Shown: positions 44,759-54,692, counted from the first letter of the stretch. The stretch is 64,000 nucleotides of DNA from Acetobacter fabarum (GCF_011516925.1 NZ_WOTG01000006.1:1-64000), one strand, 5' to 3'. Made by a program: numbers and translations. The notes: generated by a model not told the origin, from the sequence alone.

Positions 44759-45283
44759 TTATTTGATAACCGCGCAGGCTACCCGGTCCCCTGCCCCACC
44801 AATTGGCTGGCTCTGGTAATCATCAGGGTGGGCATGGATGACCAGTGACGAACCATCCGCATCCAGCAGGGCCGGCTTATCCTTGCCCGCTTTAAGTGCG
44901 ACCAGAGGAGAGAATACCTCTACCGTAGCTGTGCCGTCAGCCCCGACAAACACGTTGGGCAGATCACCTGCATCGTTCGCGGTGGGGTTAAGCAGACCAT
45001 GCACAACAGGCGCCGTTGCATGCACATGGGGCCCGGCCGTTGTAAATTTAGGCCCTTCGCATACGCCCTTGTCGTGGAAGTGCATGCCGTGCCAGCCCGG
45101 TGTGAGCCCTTTTGCTTCTACCCGCAATATAACCCCTTTGGGGGCATCGGTAATGGCAATAGTACCGTGCGCTGCGCCATCCGTGCCCACCAGAGCGCCG
45201 GAAGCGGTATCTGCCGCATGGGCCAGAGATGGCAGCAGAGCCATTGTGCAGGCCAGAAGAACCAAATGCTTTGAATGAACCAT
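44759..45283 (-). CDS. sodC: Periplasmic Cu,Zn superoxide dismutase
   Basis: 174 residues with a signal peptide ending LAHA-AD. The copper ligands HFH in GMHFHDKG, a third His in GPHVH, the zinc-region VVHGLLNPTANDAGDLPN and the terminal IHAHPDDYQSQPIGGAGDRVACAVI are present, with the C-C disulfide pair. It dismutes superoxide in the periplasm. GAAAGGG lies eight bases before the ATG. A terminator-like hairpin sits immediately upstream of this site, inside the leader. Confidence 0.93.
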   Translation of the reverse strand: MVHSKHLVLLACTMALLPSLAHAADTASGALVGTDGAAHGTIAITDAPKGVILRVEAKGLTPGWHGMHFHDKGVCEGPKFTTAGPHVHATAPVVHGLLNPTANDAGDLPNVFVGADGTATVEVFSPLVALKAGKDKPALLDADGSSLVIHAHPDDYQSQPIGGAGDRVACAVIK

Positions 45284-45302
45284 GGCGCATACCCTTTCAG
45301 TT

Positions 45303-45325
45303 AAAAAACGAGGGGCTAGGCCCCT
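45303..45325 (-). terminator. Terminator-like hairpin in the sodC leader
   Basis: On the minus strand AGGGGC-CTA-GCCCCT is followed by CG and six T, ending about 20 bases before the sodC ATG. There is no room for a promoter between it and sodC, so it either attenuates sodC or ends an upstream transcript. Confidence 0.6.
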
Positions 45326-45760
45326 TGTCGCATCGTAAAATACTGATCACGGGAGTTTAATCCGTGCCTACCCGAAAACCTTAGTGCATCGCGTAACAAT
45401 CCACCACGCCCGATTGAGGATGCAAAACATTCCCACATCCACACCCGGGCATGGCTCAGCCTGCGCGACCATGAAAATCCTGACAAAAACGCACACCATT
45501 CCGGCAGGTTCCCATAACGAGCCTAGGATACCGGGCAAAAATTGGGTTTGTAGCCAGTAGGTGGGTGACGAAAATTTGAAAATGCCATAGGTACCAGACA
45601 CCAAAACACAGGTTGCAATACCACCGGCCTGCAACCTGCTACTCGGTGTTTTTCTGACTATTCCCGCGCAACCCTGTGATGGTTCAGGCTTTATGAACAG
45701 GCGGCATTTTTATCAAGAATATCGTTCATAAAATAATATCAGGCAGGTCGGGTTACATTA
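45326..45760. other. Non-coding stretch between sodC and the CPA1 antiporter
   Basis: The whole gap is 477 bases and divergent. An 88-codon frame on the minus strand at 45368-45634 has a TTG start and no family likeness and is not accepted. A perfect 9-bp dyad CAGGTTGCA (45609-45617) / TGCAACCTG (45630-45638) is present. Promoters for both flanking genes must lie here; a small RNA is possible. Confidence 0.45.
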
Positions 45761-47509
45761 ATGCATATGACATCTGTAGTGCTTCTACTTTTGCTGATAA
45801 CGGCAGTAGCAGGGCCTGCTGCCCGGCTGCTGCGCCTGCCACTCCCACTTTTATTGATAGCCTGTGGTATTGTGGCATCGCTTCTGGGCTTTCACATCGA
45901 TTTTGAGCCTGAAACCTTTTTACTGCTTTTTATTCCCCCTCTGCTTTTTTCAGACGCGTACCTTATGCCGTTGCACAATTTTCGTGAGTTGCGCTGGCCG
46001 ATCCTGCTTCTGGCTGTCGGGCTGGTTATTTTTAGCACGATTATTGGCGGGTATTTTATTCATTGGCTGCTTCCCATGGTCCCCCTTGCTGCAGCCTTTG
46101 CGCTCGCTGCCATTCTCTCCCCCACCGATGCCGTAGCCGTGGGCGGTATGATTGATGAAGAGCACGTGCCCAGACGGTTCCTGCATATTCTGCAAGGAGA
46201 GGCCCTGCTGAATGATGCCTCCGGCCTTGTCTGCTTCAAGTTTGCCGTGGCTGCCAGCCTGACTGGCACTTTTTCCGTCATGCATGCGTCTTTGGGGTTT
46301 GTGCTGGTAGCGGTGGGCGGCATTTTAATCGGCATGGCGCTGACATTTGGCTTTAATTTTATTAACCGCATTCTGTCCCGCCATGGTTTTGACGAACCCA
46401 CCACACAGATCACACTCATGACCCTGCTGCCTTTTGCCGCTTACCTGCTGGCGGAACATCTGGAGGCATCAGGCATACTTGCGGCGGTCAGTGCGGGGTT
46501 AAGCCTTAACCAGAGCAGGGTATTCGGCTCAGCCCAGACTGCCACCCGCCTGCGTGGCAGTGCGGTATGGGAAATGATTACCTTTGTTTTTAATGGTCTG
46601 GTCTTTTTGCTGCTTGGGCTGCAATTGCCAGATATTGCAGCACAGGGAATTAGCACTGCCAATCAAGCGGGGGACAGTACTTGGTCTTTGATTGGCACCA
46701 TTGTCCTACTGACCAGCATGCTGCTTCTGCTCCGTCTGGTCTGGGTATTTTTAATCAGCAGCACGCGCTACCTGATTGCAAAATTACGAGGGCATAAAAC
46801 CGGTAGAGTTTCTGTTACGGAAACAGCGGCCATGACCATAGGCGGTGTGCGCGGAGCGGTAACACTGGCGGGTATCCTCTCCCTCCCCATTGCGGAAAAT
46901 GGCTTGCCTGCATTCCCCATGCGGGACCTGCTGGTAACTTTTGCCGCCGGTGTAATTATGACATCTCTCCTGATCGCCGCACTTGTATTACCCCCGCTAA
47001 GCCGCTCCCTTCGCCATGATGGCGGAGACCCGGTTAACCGCGAGGCAGATGAAGCCCGGCGCCTGCTCGCACTAGAAGCCATTGCGGAAGTGGAGCGCCA
47101 GTCCGCCCTTGTTACCAAGCAGCTGGATGAAAATACTGCACAGCAACGCGCAGAAGTAACCGCAGCCTTGATAGCCGAATACCGCTTCCGGCTACGGCTT
47201 TTGGAAGATGCCCCCGATGACAAACTCAAGGCCGAGGAATACCAGAGCCCTGATACCCTGCACCGGGATACGGCTTTGGCAAGGCGACGGTTTGAAGCCG
47301 CCCTGCGCCTCCACCTGCTCCGCACAGAGCGCAAGGCTCTGGCGCGTATGCGGCAGGAAGGACAGGTGAGTGACGAAATAGAACGCCTTTTAACCCATGA
47401 CCTTGATCTGGAAGAAACAGCCCTTTCGGGCAGTGCCCGTGCCTTGCCAAGACATCTGCACTACACGGACGGCCCCAAAATGTGCAGCCCGCTCATTTAT
47501 ACAGGCTGA
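45761..47509 (+). CDS. CPA1-family Na+/H+ antiporter
   Basis: 582 residues. About 12 membrane segments in the first ~410 residues carry ILSPTDAVAVGGM and LQGEALLNDASGLVCFKF, the paired motifs of the NhaP/YjcE-type exchangers. The C-terminal ~160 residues are a charged helical cytoplasmic tail. It exchanges Na+ or K+ for protons at the inner membrane. It is the second CPA1 gene of the window. Confidence 0.9.
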   Translation: MHMTSVVLLLLLITAVAGPAARLLRLPLPLLLIACGIVASLLGFHIDFEPETFLLLFIPPLLFSDAYLMPLHNFRELRWPILLLAVGLVIFSTIIGGYFIHWLLPMVPLAAAFALAAILSPTDAVAVGGMIDEEHVPRRFLHILQGEALLNDASGLVCFKFAVAASLTGTFSVMHASLGFVLVAVGGILIGMALTFGFNFINRILSRHGFDEPTTQITLMTLLPFAAYLLAEHLEASGILAAVSAGLSLNQSRVFGSAQTATRLRGSAVWEMITFVFNGLVFLLLGLQLPDIAAQGISTANQAGDSTWSLIGTIVLLTSMLLLLRLVWVFLISSTRYLIAKLRGHKTGRVSVTETAAMTIGGVRGAVTLAGILSLPIAENGLPAFPMRDLLVTFAAGVIMTSLLIAALVLPPLSRSLRHDGGDPVNREADEARRLLALEAIAEVERQSALVTKQLDENTAQQRAEVTAALIAEYRFRLRLLEDAPDDKLKAEEYQSPDTLHRDTALARRRFEAALRLHLLRTERKALARMRQEGQVSDEIERLLTHDLDLEETALSGSARALPRHLHYTDGPKMCSPLIYTG

Positions 47510-47530
47510 ATACCGGTTTGTGCGCCACAT

Positions 47531-48262
47531 TCAGGCAGCAATATCGGTTAAAAGCACAACGGCTTCCTGTGTCGCCATAACAACCGCACGTTCAGTCTGG
47601 CTCAGCATTGCACCATCCCCCGCTGCCAAAGCCGCACCGCACAGGGTAATAGCACCACGAACCACCAGCACATGCAGGTCCCGGCCCTGTGTGGTCTGGT
47701 AAGCCGCACCCTCCCCTGCCGGAATGTCTGCATGCAATAATCTGCTGCGTGCACTCAGCGTTACAGGCGAGCCGTCGTCTATTACCTCCGCCATTTCCGG
47801 GTCATCTTCAGGGAAGCCTGACGCAATTATTCTAAAACCACCATCTTCCAGTTTTGGAAAAGCCGGCCGGGCCTCCTGCGTGGGACTGCCTCCTTCCGTG
47901 TCGGCCAGAAGCCAGAACTGGATGAAGGAAGCTCCATCCGCCCCAGCCTGCCACGCCATGCCTGACACCCCTGCCCCGGTGCCAAGCAGATGCAGACCGC
48001 CTGACTGTATGGTTTCTGTAGGGAACCCTTCAGCACTGGTTTGCAATGCCCCCGAGCACAGCCATGTTACAATATCTACATTGGCTTCTGGGCCCAGATG
48101 GTAGCGACCTTGCGGCGGAATTGTACCAAGGTTGATTGCCCTCAGCCTGCCCTCATGCTCGTTCTGTGGTGCCAGATAATCCGCAAAAGCAAAATGGCAG
48201 CGCAGGGTGAGTGTATCGGAATGGGCCAGACCCAGACTATCCGCCCGACGGATGGTTATCAT
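47531..48262 (-). CDS. Pirin family protein (YhhW-like)
   Basis: 243 residues with two cupin domains. RRADSLGLAHSDTLTLRCHFAFADY and the downstream repeat are pirin-like, but the canonical metal-binding histidines of the first cupin are partly replaced (for example NVDIVTWLCSGALQ where HxH is usual). Pirins include quercetinases and transcription cofactors. The next gene downstream starts beyond the efflux operon; its relation to efflux is unclear though it starts only 9 bases after the efflux outer-membrane gene ends and is probably cotranscribed. Confidence 0.75.
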   Translation of the reverse strand: MITIRRADSLGLAHSDTLTLRCHFAFADYLAPQNEHEGRLRAINLGTIPPQGRYHLGPEANVDIVTWLCSGALQTSAEGFPTETIQSGGLHLLGTGAGVSGMAWQAGADGASFIQFWLLADTEGGSPTQEARPAFPKLEDGGFRIIASGFPEDDPEMAEVIDDGSPVTLSARSRLLHADIPAGEGAAYQTTQGRDLHVLVVRGAITLCGAALAAGDGAMLSQTERAVVMATQEAVVLLTDIAA

Positions 48263-48271
48263 GGCGTGTTC

Positions 48272-49795
48272 TCACACATGTTTGGGGGTTTCTTGGGCAT
48301 CAGGGTACAGTGTTTCCCAGCCACCTCCAATGGCACGGTAAAGCTGTGTAACCGACCCCGCCACATGGGCGGTGGCTTCAACCAGCGCGCTTTGCGATGC
48401 CAGCAGGGCATTCTGTGCGCTCAGCACATTCAAAAAATCAGAGGCACCCTGCACATACTGGGCCTGGGCAACATTCAGGGCTATTTCGTTCTGTTGCACG
48501 GCCTGTGCCAGTTCATCCCGCCTTTTCTGGGCGGCAGTAAAGCTGGCCATGGCATCGTCAATCTCCTGCCAGGCCTTAAGCACCGTGCGCTGGAATAAAA
48601 CGGAGGCTTCCTGCTGCTGCGCCTTGCGCAGGTGGAGTTGCCCGGTCAGCCGCCCGCCTTCAAAAATAGGCAGTGTGGCAGTTGGGCCAAACCCATACTG
48701 GCGGGACGCCCATGACCCGAGCCCACTAAACTGGAGGGCTTGCACGTCCAGACTGCCAGAAAGAGTAATACGCGGGAAAAAGTCGGCCACAGCCACGCCA
48801 ATACTAGCCGTAGCTGCGTGCAGCCGGTCTGCCGCCATCCGGATATCCGGCCGCCGCTGCGCCAGTTCCGAAGGCAGGCCTACGGGCACAGAATCAGGCA
48901 CTGGCGGCACCGCCGCTGGCTTACCCAATGTGGCATCAAGGGCACCGGGTTCACGCGCGACCAGAAAGCTCAGACTATTCAATAAATGTGTGGCCTGCGC
49001 CTGCAGCGGGGCTGCACGGGATTCAAACATGTGTAACTGCCCCGTAGCCTGTGCCACATCCAGCCGGGTTGCTGCCCCCTGCTCCAGCCGCATGGTGGTC
49101 AGCTGTACACTATGGCGGGCAATGCCAATGTTGTGGTCCAGAATATCAATCTGCGCCTGTGTGGCACGCAGGTCTATGTAGGTTTGGGCTGTTTCAGCCA
49201 TAAGGGAGACCAGTATATCACGCCGGAGTTCTTCCGTAGCATGCACGGCAGCAGTTGCCGCCTCCACCTGCCGGCGCACATGCCCCCACAGATCTACCTC
49301 CCAGGAGGCATTCATGCCGTATTGTGGAAGGTTAAAAGAGGGGTTGCCCACACTCCCCGGTAGTGCTGCGGGGCCAAAACCCTGAGTGCCATTGGCAATA
49401 CTCCCAGCCCCGGCCTGCTCCATGTTGCCCATTAGCCCTAGAATACCGTTGCTGCTCGCCCGCTCCCGCGCGTAGGAGGCATTGGCCTCCATGTGGGGGA
49501 GTTGGGCAGCACTGGCAATGCGCCGCTCCGCCCGGCTTTGCATCAACCGCAGACTGGCCGCCTGTAGGTCCAGATTGGACGCTGCAACTTCCAGCTCCAA
49601 CTGTGACAGGGCAGGATCTTTAAAAAGGGTCCACCAGGCCGGGTCGGTCGATGCCGTGCTGATCCGGCTTTGTGCTGGGGACTGCGTTGACCGCCACGTG
49701 GCTGGCGCGCTGACCTTGGGCTTGTGATAATCCGGCCCCACAGTACAGCCAGCAAGAACGAGGGCCGAAAAACCAGCCAGTAATAGGTGCCTCAT
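48272..49795 (-). CDS. NodT-family outer-membrane efflux lipoprotein
   Basis: 507 residues from the ATG at 49795. The lipoprotein signal MRHLLLAGFSALVLAGC is followed by TVGPDYHKPKVSAP, typical of the NodT/OprM family. Long helices of the TolC-like channel contain repeated structure (RPDIRMAADRLHAATASIGVAVADFFPRITLSG). It forms the outer-membrane duct of a tripartite pump. It begins 4 bases after the HlyD gene. Confidence 0.92.
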   Translation of the reverse strand: MRHLLLAGFSALVLAGCTVGPDYHKPKVSAPATWRSTQSPAQSRISTASTDPAWWTLFKDPALSQLELEVAASNLDLQAASLRLMQSRAERRIASAAQLPHMEANASYARERASSNGILGLMGNMEQAGAGSIANGTQGFGPAALPGSVGNPSFNLPQYGMNASWEVDLWGHVRRQVEAATAAVHATEELRRDILVSLMAETAQTYIDLRATQAQIDILDHNIGIARHSVQLTTMRLEQGAATRLDVAQATGQLHMFESRAAPLQAQATHLLNSLSFLVAREPGALDATLGKPAAVPPVPDSVPVGLPSELAQRRPDIRMAADRLHAATASIGVAVADFFPRITLSGSLDVQALQFSGLGSWASRQYGFGPTATLPIFEGGRLTGQLHLRKAQQQEASVLFQRTVLKAWQEIDDAMASFTAAQKRRDELAQAVQQNEIALNVAQAQYVQGASDFLNVLSAQNALLASQSALVEATAHVAGSVTQLYRAIGGGWETLYPDAQETPKHV

Positions 49796-49799
49796 GCCA

Positions 49800-50876
49800 T
49801 TACTGCCAGATATAGCGTGCATCATGCGCATGCGCCCCTTCGGGTTTGGAAGCCGTATCAATATTCACTTCCACAGACATACCAACCCGGACCTTGGCCG
49901 CCATGGGCTGGCCGGGGTCAAACGTCAGCTTGACCGGAATACGCTGGACAACCTTGGTAAAGTTACCCGTGGCGTTATCTGGCTGAATGGGAGCAAAAGC
50001 GATGCCAGTGGCGGGGGCCAGTGAATCCACATGGGCCTTAAGTGGCTGGCCGGGGAACGTATCCACCCAGACTGTTGCCTGCTGGCCCGCCTGAACATTG
50101 GTGAGCTGGGTTTCCTGAAAATTGGCAAGCACATAAGCGGCCTGTGTAGGCACCACAGCCAGAATGCCCGTGCCCGGATGCACATAAGCCCCAACCCGAA
50201 CACCTCTCTCCCCCACTACACCATCCACTGGTGCGGGAATGGAGCAGTAGGACAGATCAAGTTCAGCCTGTTTGGCAGCGCCTTGCGCATGCAACAGAAC
50301 ACCCTTGGCGTGTTCAAGCTGCGCCTGAAGCACGGCAACCTGACGGATAGCCGCGTCCACCCCGGCCTGATCACGGGTTATGGCGGCCAGTGCTTCTTTT
50401 TCATGCGCCTCAGAAGACTGCTTCTGCTCAATGGTGCCGGCCCCACCGGATGAAAGGTTGCGATAGCGTGTGGTGTTCTGGCGCGCGAATATCAGGTCGG
50501 CCTGATCTGCCAGAACAGCTGCGCGGGCTTGTGCTATAAGAGCGTCCTGCCGGGTCAGTTCCGCGCTCAGGTTTGCAACATCGCCTTCAGCTGCCAGCAC
50601 ATTGCCTTTGGCAACGTCCAGAGCTGCGCGGTAATCATCATCCTCTATATGCGCAAGTTCCTCACCTGCGTGCACACGCTCGTTGTCTTGAGCAATGACG
50701 CGGTCTATGCGGCCCGCAACCTTGGGGGCTACGGTTGTAAAATCAGCCGTAACATACGCATCATTTGTATACTGGTTAACGCCATCCCCATTAACCAGAC
50801 GCGCGCCCCCCCATGCGGCAAGGGCAAGCACACCGGCAGCGCATCCGGCATAAAGCAGAGGTTTTTTGTAAATCAT
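49800..50876 (-). CDS. HlyD/EmrA-type membrane-fusion protein
   Basis: 358 residues with one N-terminal membrane anchor (LYAGCAAGVLALAAWGGARL). The biotinyl-lipoyl-like halves (VAPKVAGRIDRVIAQDNERVHAGEEL and SYCSIPAPVDGVVGERGVRVGAYV) flank a coiled-coil hairpin. It bridges the inner-membrane transporter and the outer-membrane duct. It is 16 bases after the MFS gene in the same operon. Confidence 0.92.
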   Translation of the reverse strand: MIYKKPLLYAGCAAGVLALAAWGGARLVNGDGVNQYTNDAYVTADFTTVAPKVAGRIDRVIAQDNERVHAGEELAHIEDDDYRAALDVAKGNVLAAEGDVANLSAELTRQDALIAQARAAVLADQADLIFARQNTTRYRNLSSGGAGTIEQKQSSEAHEKEALAAITRDQAGVDAAIRQVAVLQAQLEHAKGVLLHAQGAAKQAELDLSYCSIPAPVDGVVGERGVRVGAYVHPGTGILAVVPTQAAYVLANFQETQLTNVQAGQQATVWVDTFPGQPLKAHVDSLAPATGIAFAPIQPDNATGNFTKVVQRIPVKLTFDPGQPMAAKVRVGMSVEVNIDTASKPEGAHAHDARYIWQ

Positions 50877-50892
50877 GGTCTGTTATTCCGGT

Positions 50893-52572
50893 TTAACGGG
50901 CAGGAGTGTTGGGGGAAGGTGCACGCGGTGGATACACGCGGTGCGGTAGAACAAGATTCATGGCGGCATACGCAAGGCAGACCCAGATCAGCGCATAATA
51001 CAGGTCGGTCAAAGCCAGAACGAGCGACTGTTCGTGCACAAAGGTGTGGAAAACCTGCAACCCGTTCCAGGCCACATGCGCACCATCAGCCGATGTGCCG
51101 CCCAGTTGCTGCTCAATTGGATTACCCATACCCTGCAACGCCAGTTGGTGCGTGCCGTGGTGGTCTAGCAGCATGGTGGAATGGTATTGCTCCCGCCTGC
51201 GGGTGGCGGCGGAAAAAAGGGCAAATGCGACCGCATTGGCCAACCCTTTGAGCATGTTCACCATACCGGAAATAAATGGCCCATCGGCTGGCCCCATGGC
51301 CATTGTTGCCAGCATAAGGGTAGGAATAACGGTCATGGGCTGGCCAAATACCTGAAGTATCTGGAGCAGGTAAAAATTGTCCCGCACCCAGTCGACCGTC
51401 AGCCACGTGCCTAACCAGGCGGAACCGGCAAGGCACAGCATGCCGCCTGCCAGCACAAAGCGGCAGTCCACCTTGCGGTTATTACAGACCCAGGCGATCA
51501 GCGGCAGCATGACCAGTTGAGGCAGAGCCACAACCAGAGATACCGGTGCCGTTTGTATGGGTCTGTACCCCCGCACGGATTGCAGATAGGTAGCCGGGAT
51601 TTCCGCCATAATGGAACAGATTGCCAGAATACCAACCAGCGATAGCAGGGATGCCTGAATATTGCGTGAGCGCCAGTACTGAATTCTAAAATACGGGCTG
51701 GGGTGAAAAGCCTCGTTGATCACAAAGACAATAAAAGCCGCCACGCCCCAGAATGTAAGATTGGTGATGATGGGGGAGCGGAACCAGTCCAGCCTGTCCC
51801 CCTGATACAACACAATGACCAGAGAGCATATGGCAGGCAGCCCGACCAGAATACCCAGCCAGTTGAACTTCTCAAACCGTTCAAAATGCATTGGATCCCG
51901 CGGCAAGCCATAGGCCATCATGGCAATGGCAAGCGCTGCTGTGGGTATGATCTCCCAGTATAACCAGTGCCAGCCTACATGCTCAAACCAGAATGCCTCC
52001 AGCGGCAGGCCTAGATTGGGGCCAAAAGTGGCACTCATGGCGTAGCCCCCAATGCCAAATACACGGATCTGGGGTGGCAGGTACTTCAGCATCACGGTCA
52101 TGAGCACCGGTGGCAGGCAGCCAGCGGATAACCCCTGAAACGCCCGAAGAATGCAAAGCGATGTGACATCCGGCATAAAGGGGGCGGGAATGGACAGGAG
52201 TGCCAGAACCGCAGTCATGAAAATGGAAAACCGGTAGATCGAGAACGTCATGTAGAACCAGGGCGTAAACGCCATGGCCGCGATGTTGAACGCCTCGTAA
52301 ATGGCAATGACCCACGTGCCTTCATCATGGCCAATGTGCATGGCCCCACGAATGTCGGACAGTCCGATTTCGGTCACATGCTCATTAAAACCTGCAACAT
52401 GCACGGCAAGCAGCATGCCCAGACACCCAACAACGGTGCGCAGGCCAAATGGCGGAATATAGGAAAACTGCGGTGGTGACGCATGGATAACAGGCGCACC
52501 AGCCGCCGGTGCAGAAGCGGCATTTGTCATGCCCCGCATGTTCCCGATCGGCAGGCCACAAACAACCCCCAT
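50893..52572 (-). CDS. EmrB/QacA-type DHA2 drug-efflux transporter
   Basis: 559 residues in the longest frame; ATGs at 52539 and 52530 are alternative starts and none has an ideal ribosome-binding site. It has about 14 membrane segments (motif stretches IAIYEAFNIAAMAFTPWFYM, RAFQGLSAGCLPPVLMTVML). It exports hydrophobic compounds against a proton gradient with the HlyD and NodT partners. It is the first gene of a three-gene efflux operon. A LysR gene is divergent, the usual pattern for its regulator. Confidence 0.9.
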   Translation of the reverse strand: MGVVCGLPIGNMRGMTNAASAPAAGAPVIHASPPQFSYIPPFGLRTVVGCLGMLLAVHVAGFNEHVTEIGLSDIRGAMHIGHDEGTWVIAIYEAFNIAAMAFTPWFYMTFSIYRFSIFMTAVLALLSIPAPFMPDVTSLCILRAFQGLSAGCLPPVLMTVMLKYLPPQIRVFGIGGYAMSATFGPNLGLPLEAFWFEHVGWHWLYWEIIPTAALAIAMMAYGLPRDPMHFERFEKFNWLGILVGLPAICSLVIVLYQGDRLDWFRSPIITNLTFWGVAAFIVFVINEAFHPSPYFRIQYWRSRNIQASLLSLVGILAICSIMAEIPATYLQSVRGYRPIQTAPVSLVVALPQLVMLPLIAWVCNNRKVDCRFVLAGGMLCLAGSAWLGTWLTVDWVRDNFYLLQILQVFGQPMTVIPTLMLATMAMGPADGPFISGMVNMLKGLANAVAFALFSAATRRREQYHSTMLLDHHGTHQLALQGMGNPIEQQLGGTSADGAHVAWNGLQVFHTFVHEQSLVLALTDLYYALIWVCLAYAAMNLVLPHRVYPPRAPSPNTPAR

Positions 52573-52649
52573 TCACGGCAACTAACGATTCCACTTTCTG
52601 GAAGGATAAATGGTGGTGCCTACGCCAGATAACGTCTATTTTTGCAACC

Positions 52650-53573
52650 ATGAGAGGCTATGACCTAGATCTGCTGCGCTTCCTACAGGTTCTTATCGAG
52701 GAGGAAAGCGTCTCGCTTGCGGCAAGGCGGCTGGAGGTGAGCGAACCAGCCATGAGCCGCCACCTGGCCAAGCTACGCATCGCTTTTGCAGACCCCATTC
52801 TGGTCCAGTCTGGCCGTAGCATGAGTGCTTCCGCTTTTGCTGCTGGTATTCTGGACAGGGTGCAGGAGCTTGTTCGCGCAGCCGACAGCCTGATAGAAAC
52901 ACGCGCACTGGCCAATCTGGCCAACATGGCGCCCACCTTTACCATCCGCGCGAATGATCTGGTTGTGGCGTCCCTTGCCCTGCCACTTCTGCAGGCCCTG
53001 AAAAAGGAGTGCCCACGCTGCGAGCTGATCTGGGCACCAGAGATTGATGACCCCGCGTCCGACCCGCTCCGCCATGGTCGCGTTGACCTTTATATTGGCG
53101 CAACGGATGTCATGAAGCCCGAAATCAGGCGCCAGACCCTGTTCCGCGACCATATGCGCGGCGTTGTGCGCAAGGACCACCCCATTCTGGCAACCCCCGT
53201 TACCCCCCAGAGCATGGTGCTGTATGATTACATCAGCGTGTCCCGCCGTGGTCGTGCGCAAGGCCCTATAGACTGGATTTTGCGCAACCAGTTCGGGCTG
53301 ACCCGGCGCATAGCCATGGTGGTACCCAACTACCATTGCATGGTGGAGAGCATGAAGGGCTCTGACCTTATTCTGCCCCTGCCCGGTATTGTTGTGGAGC
53401 ATATCTCGCTCAAGGCACTGGGGCTGGCAACATTCGAGTTTCCGTTATCCCTGCCCAGTATTGATGCTTTTCAGGCATGGCACCCACGGCGGGATACAGA
53501 CCCCGTGCATCGCTGGCTGCGCGAAACCCTGTTCCGTGTTTCGCGGCAGGTTCTGGGGGCTTACACGCAATAA
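52650..53573 (+). CDS. LysR-family regulator divergent from the efflux operon
   Basis: 307 residues from the ATG at 52650; the frame stays open to 52509 but would run into the efflux gene. The winged helix-turn-helix (ESVSLAARRLEVSEPAMSRHLAKLR) and the substrate-binding domain with PLRHGRVDLYIGATD are recognisable; the type is close to NodD/PbuR-like members. No good ribosome-binding site is seen. It probably controls the divergent efflux operon. Confidence 0.88.
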   Translation: MRGYDLDLLRFLQVLIEEESVSLAARRLEVSEPAMSRHLAKLRIAFADPILVQSGRSMSASAFAAGILDRVQELVRAADSLIETRALANLANMAPTFTIRANDLVVASLALPLLQALKKECPRCELIWAPEIDDPASDPLRHGRVDLYIGATDVMKPEIRRQTLFRDHMRGVVRKDHPILATPVTPQSMVLYDYISVSRRGRAQGPIDWILRNQFGLTRRIAMVVPNYHCMVESMKGSDLILPLPGIVVEHISLKALGLATFEFPLSLPSIDAFQAWHPRRDTDPVHRWLRETLFRVSRQVLGAYTQ

Positions 53574-53582
53574 TCAGCAGTT

Positions 53583-54494
53583 TTACAAAAAACCTGCCGT
53601 GCGGATATAAGGCCGCAAATCGCTCAAAAAAGCCTTAACGCTGGCCCGCGTATGCTGCCGTGTTGGCAGAACAGCATAGAGGTCAATTTTTTCGCCCTGC
53701 AGGTCCGGCAGAATACGCACCAGCTTGCCTTCTTCAAGGTCCTGATAAACGTCGCAGAGCAGTTTGTAGGCAATCCCCTGCCCTGAGAGTGCCCAGTCAT
53801 GAATGATCTCGGCGTTGGTGGTGGAAAGGCGTGGCTCCACCATAACCACATCTGTTTCCGTCTCGTTCCCGATAACCCACTTGTTTAGCAACGCCATGGT
53901 TTTGTTTTTGCGCAGGCATAAACAATCATGCTTGGGAATATCGCGCGGATGGGTCGGCATGGAATGGCGTGCAATATAGGCGGGGGATGCACATAATACC
54001 CGCATTGTGGAGGCCAGACGGGTCACTACCGCCCCCGGTGTTTCTGGCAGACCAAGGCGGAGCACAACGTCCAGATAATCGTTAAAGTCATAGTTCCCTT
54101 CTGGCGCAAGGGCCAGATTGATCATCAGGCGTGGGTGCTTGGCGCTAAAGGCTTCAATAAACGGTGCAATCTGCCTGCGGCCCAGTTCTACCGGAGCGCC
54201 AATACTCAACGTGCCACGCGGCGCGTTGGTGCTGGACGATATTTCCTCCTCCAACTGGTCAATATCAGCCACAATGGTCAGTGCGCGTTCATAGTATAAA
54301 CGCCCCGTCTCACTCAGGCCAAAATGGCGCGTATTCCGGATAACCAGCGTACTGCCCAGCCGCATTTCCAGACGTGCCAGACGGCGGGATACCGCGGCCG
54401 GAGATGTGCCCAGACTGCGCGCTCCAGCGGAAAGACTACCTGCATCCACCAGACTTATGAAAAAACGTAGATCTCCGGTTTCGTCATAAGACAT
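53583..54494 (-). CDS. LysR-family regulator
   Basis: 303 residues. The helix-turn-helix GSLSAGARSLGTSPAAVSRRLARLE and the LTTR effector domain (GTLSIGAPVELGRRQIAPFIEAF) are clear. It is convergent with the previous LysR (10 bases apart) and divergent from the lipocalin-like gene, which may be its target. The 198-base divergent spacer is A+T-rich near 54540. Confidence 0.9.
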   Translation of the reverse strand: MSYDETGDLRFFISLVDAGSLSAGARSLGTSPAAVSRRLARLEMRLGSTLVIRNTRHFGLSETGRLYYERALTIVADIDQLEEEISSSTNAPRGTLSIGAPVELGRRQIAPFIEAFSAKHPRLMINLALAPEGNYDFNDYLDVVLRLGLPETPGAVVTRLASTMRVLCASPAYIARHSMPTHPRDIPKHDCLCLRKNKTMALLNKWVIGNETETDVVMVEPRLSTTNAEIIHDWALSGQGIAYKLLCDVYQDLEEGKLVRILPDLQGEKIDLYAVLPTRQHTRASVKAFLSDLRPYIRTAGFL

Positions 54495-54692
54495 GGTGCC
54501 TGCTCCTTTGGTAACGCACTCTGGTCGCCCAGTTTTGCGTTTAGCGTAATATTATTTTTCCTTAATTGTCACTACCGAAGATGTGAAAGGAGGGGCATAT
54601 TCGCTTCAGAACATCAAGGTAAAGCGCAAAACATCCTTTGCCCATCTGTCAAAAAACAGACAGACGATACGAAATAGCAACGGAATAAGACA

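Noticed and set aside
45368..45634. 88-codon frame between sodC and the antiporter
   Set aside because: TTG start, no ribosome-binding site, no family likeness; the region is better read as leader or small RNA.
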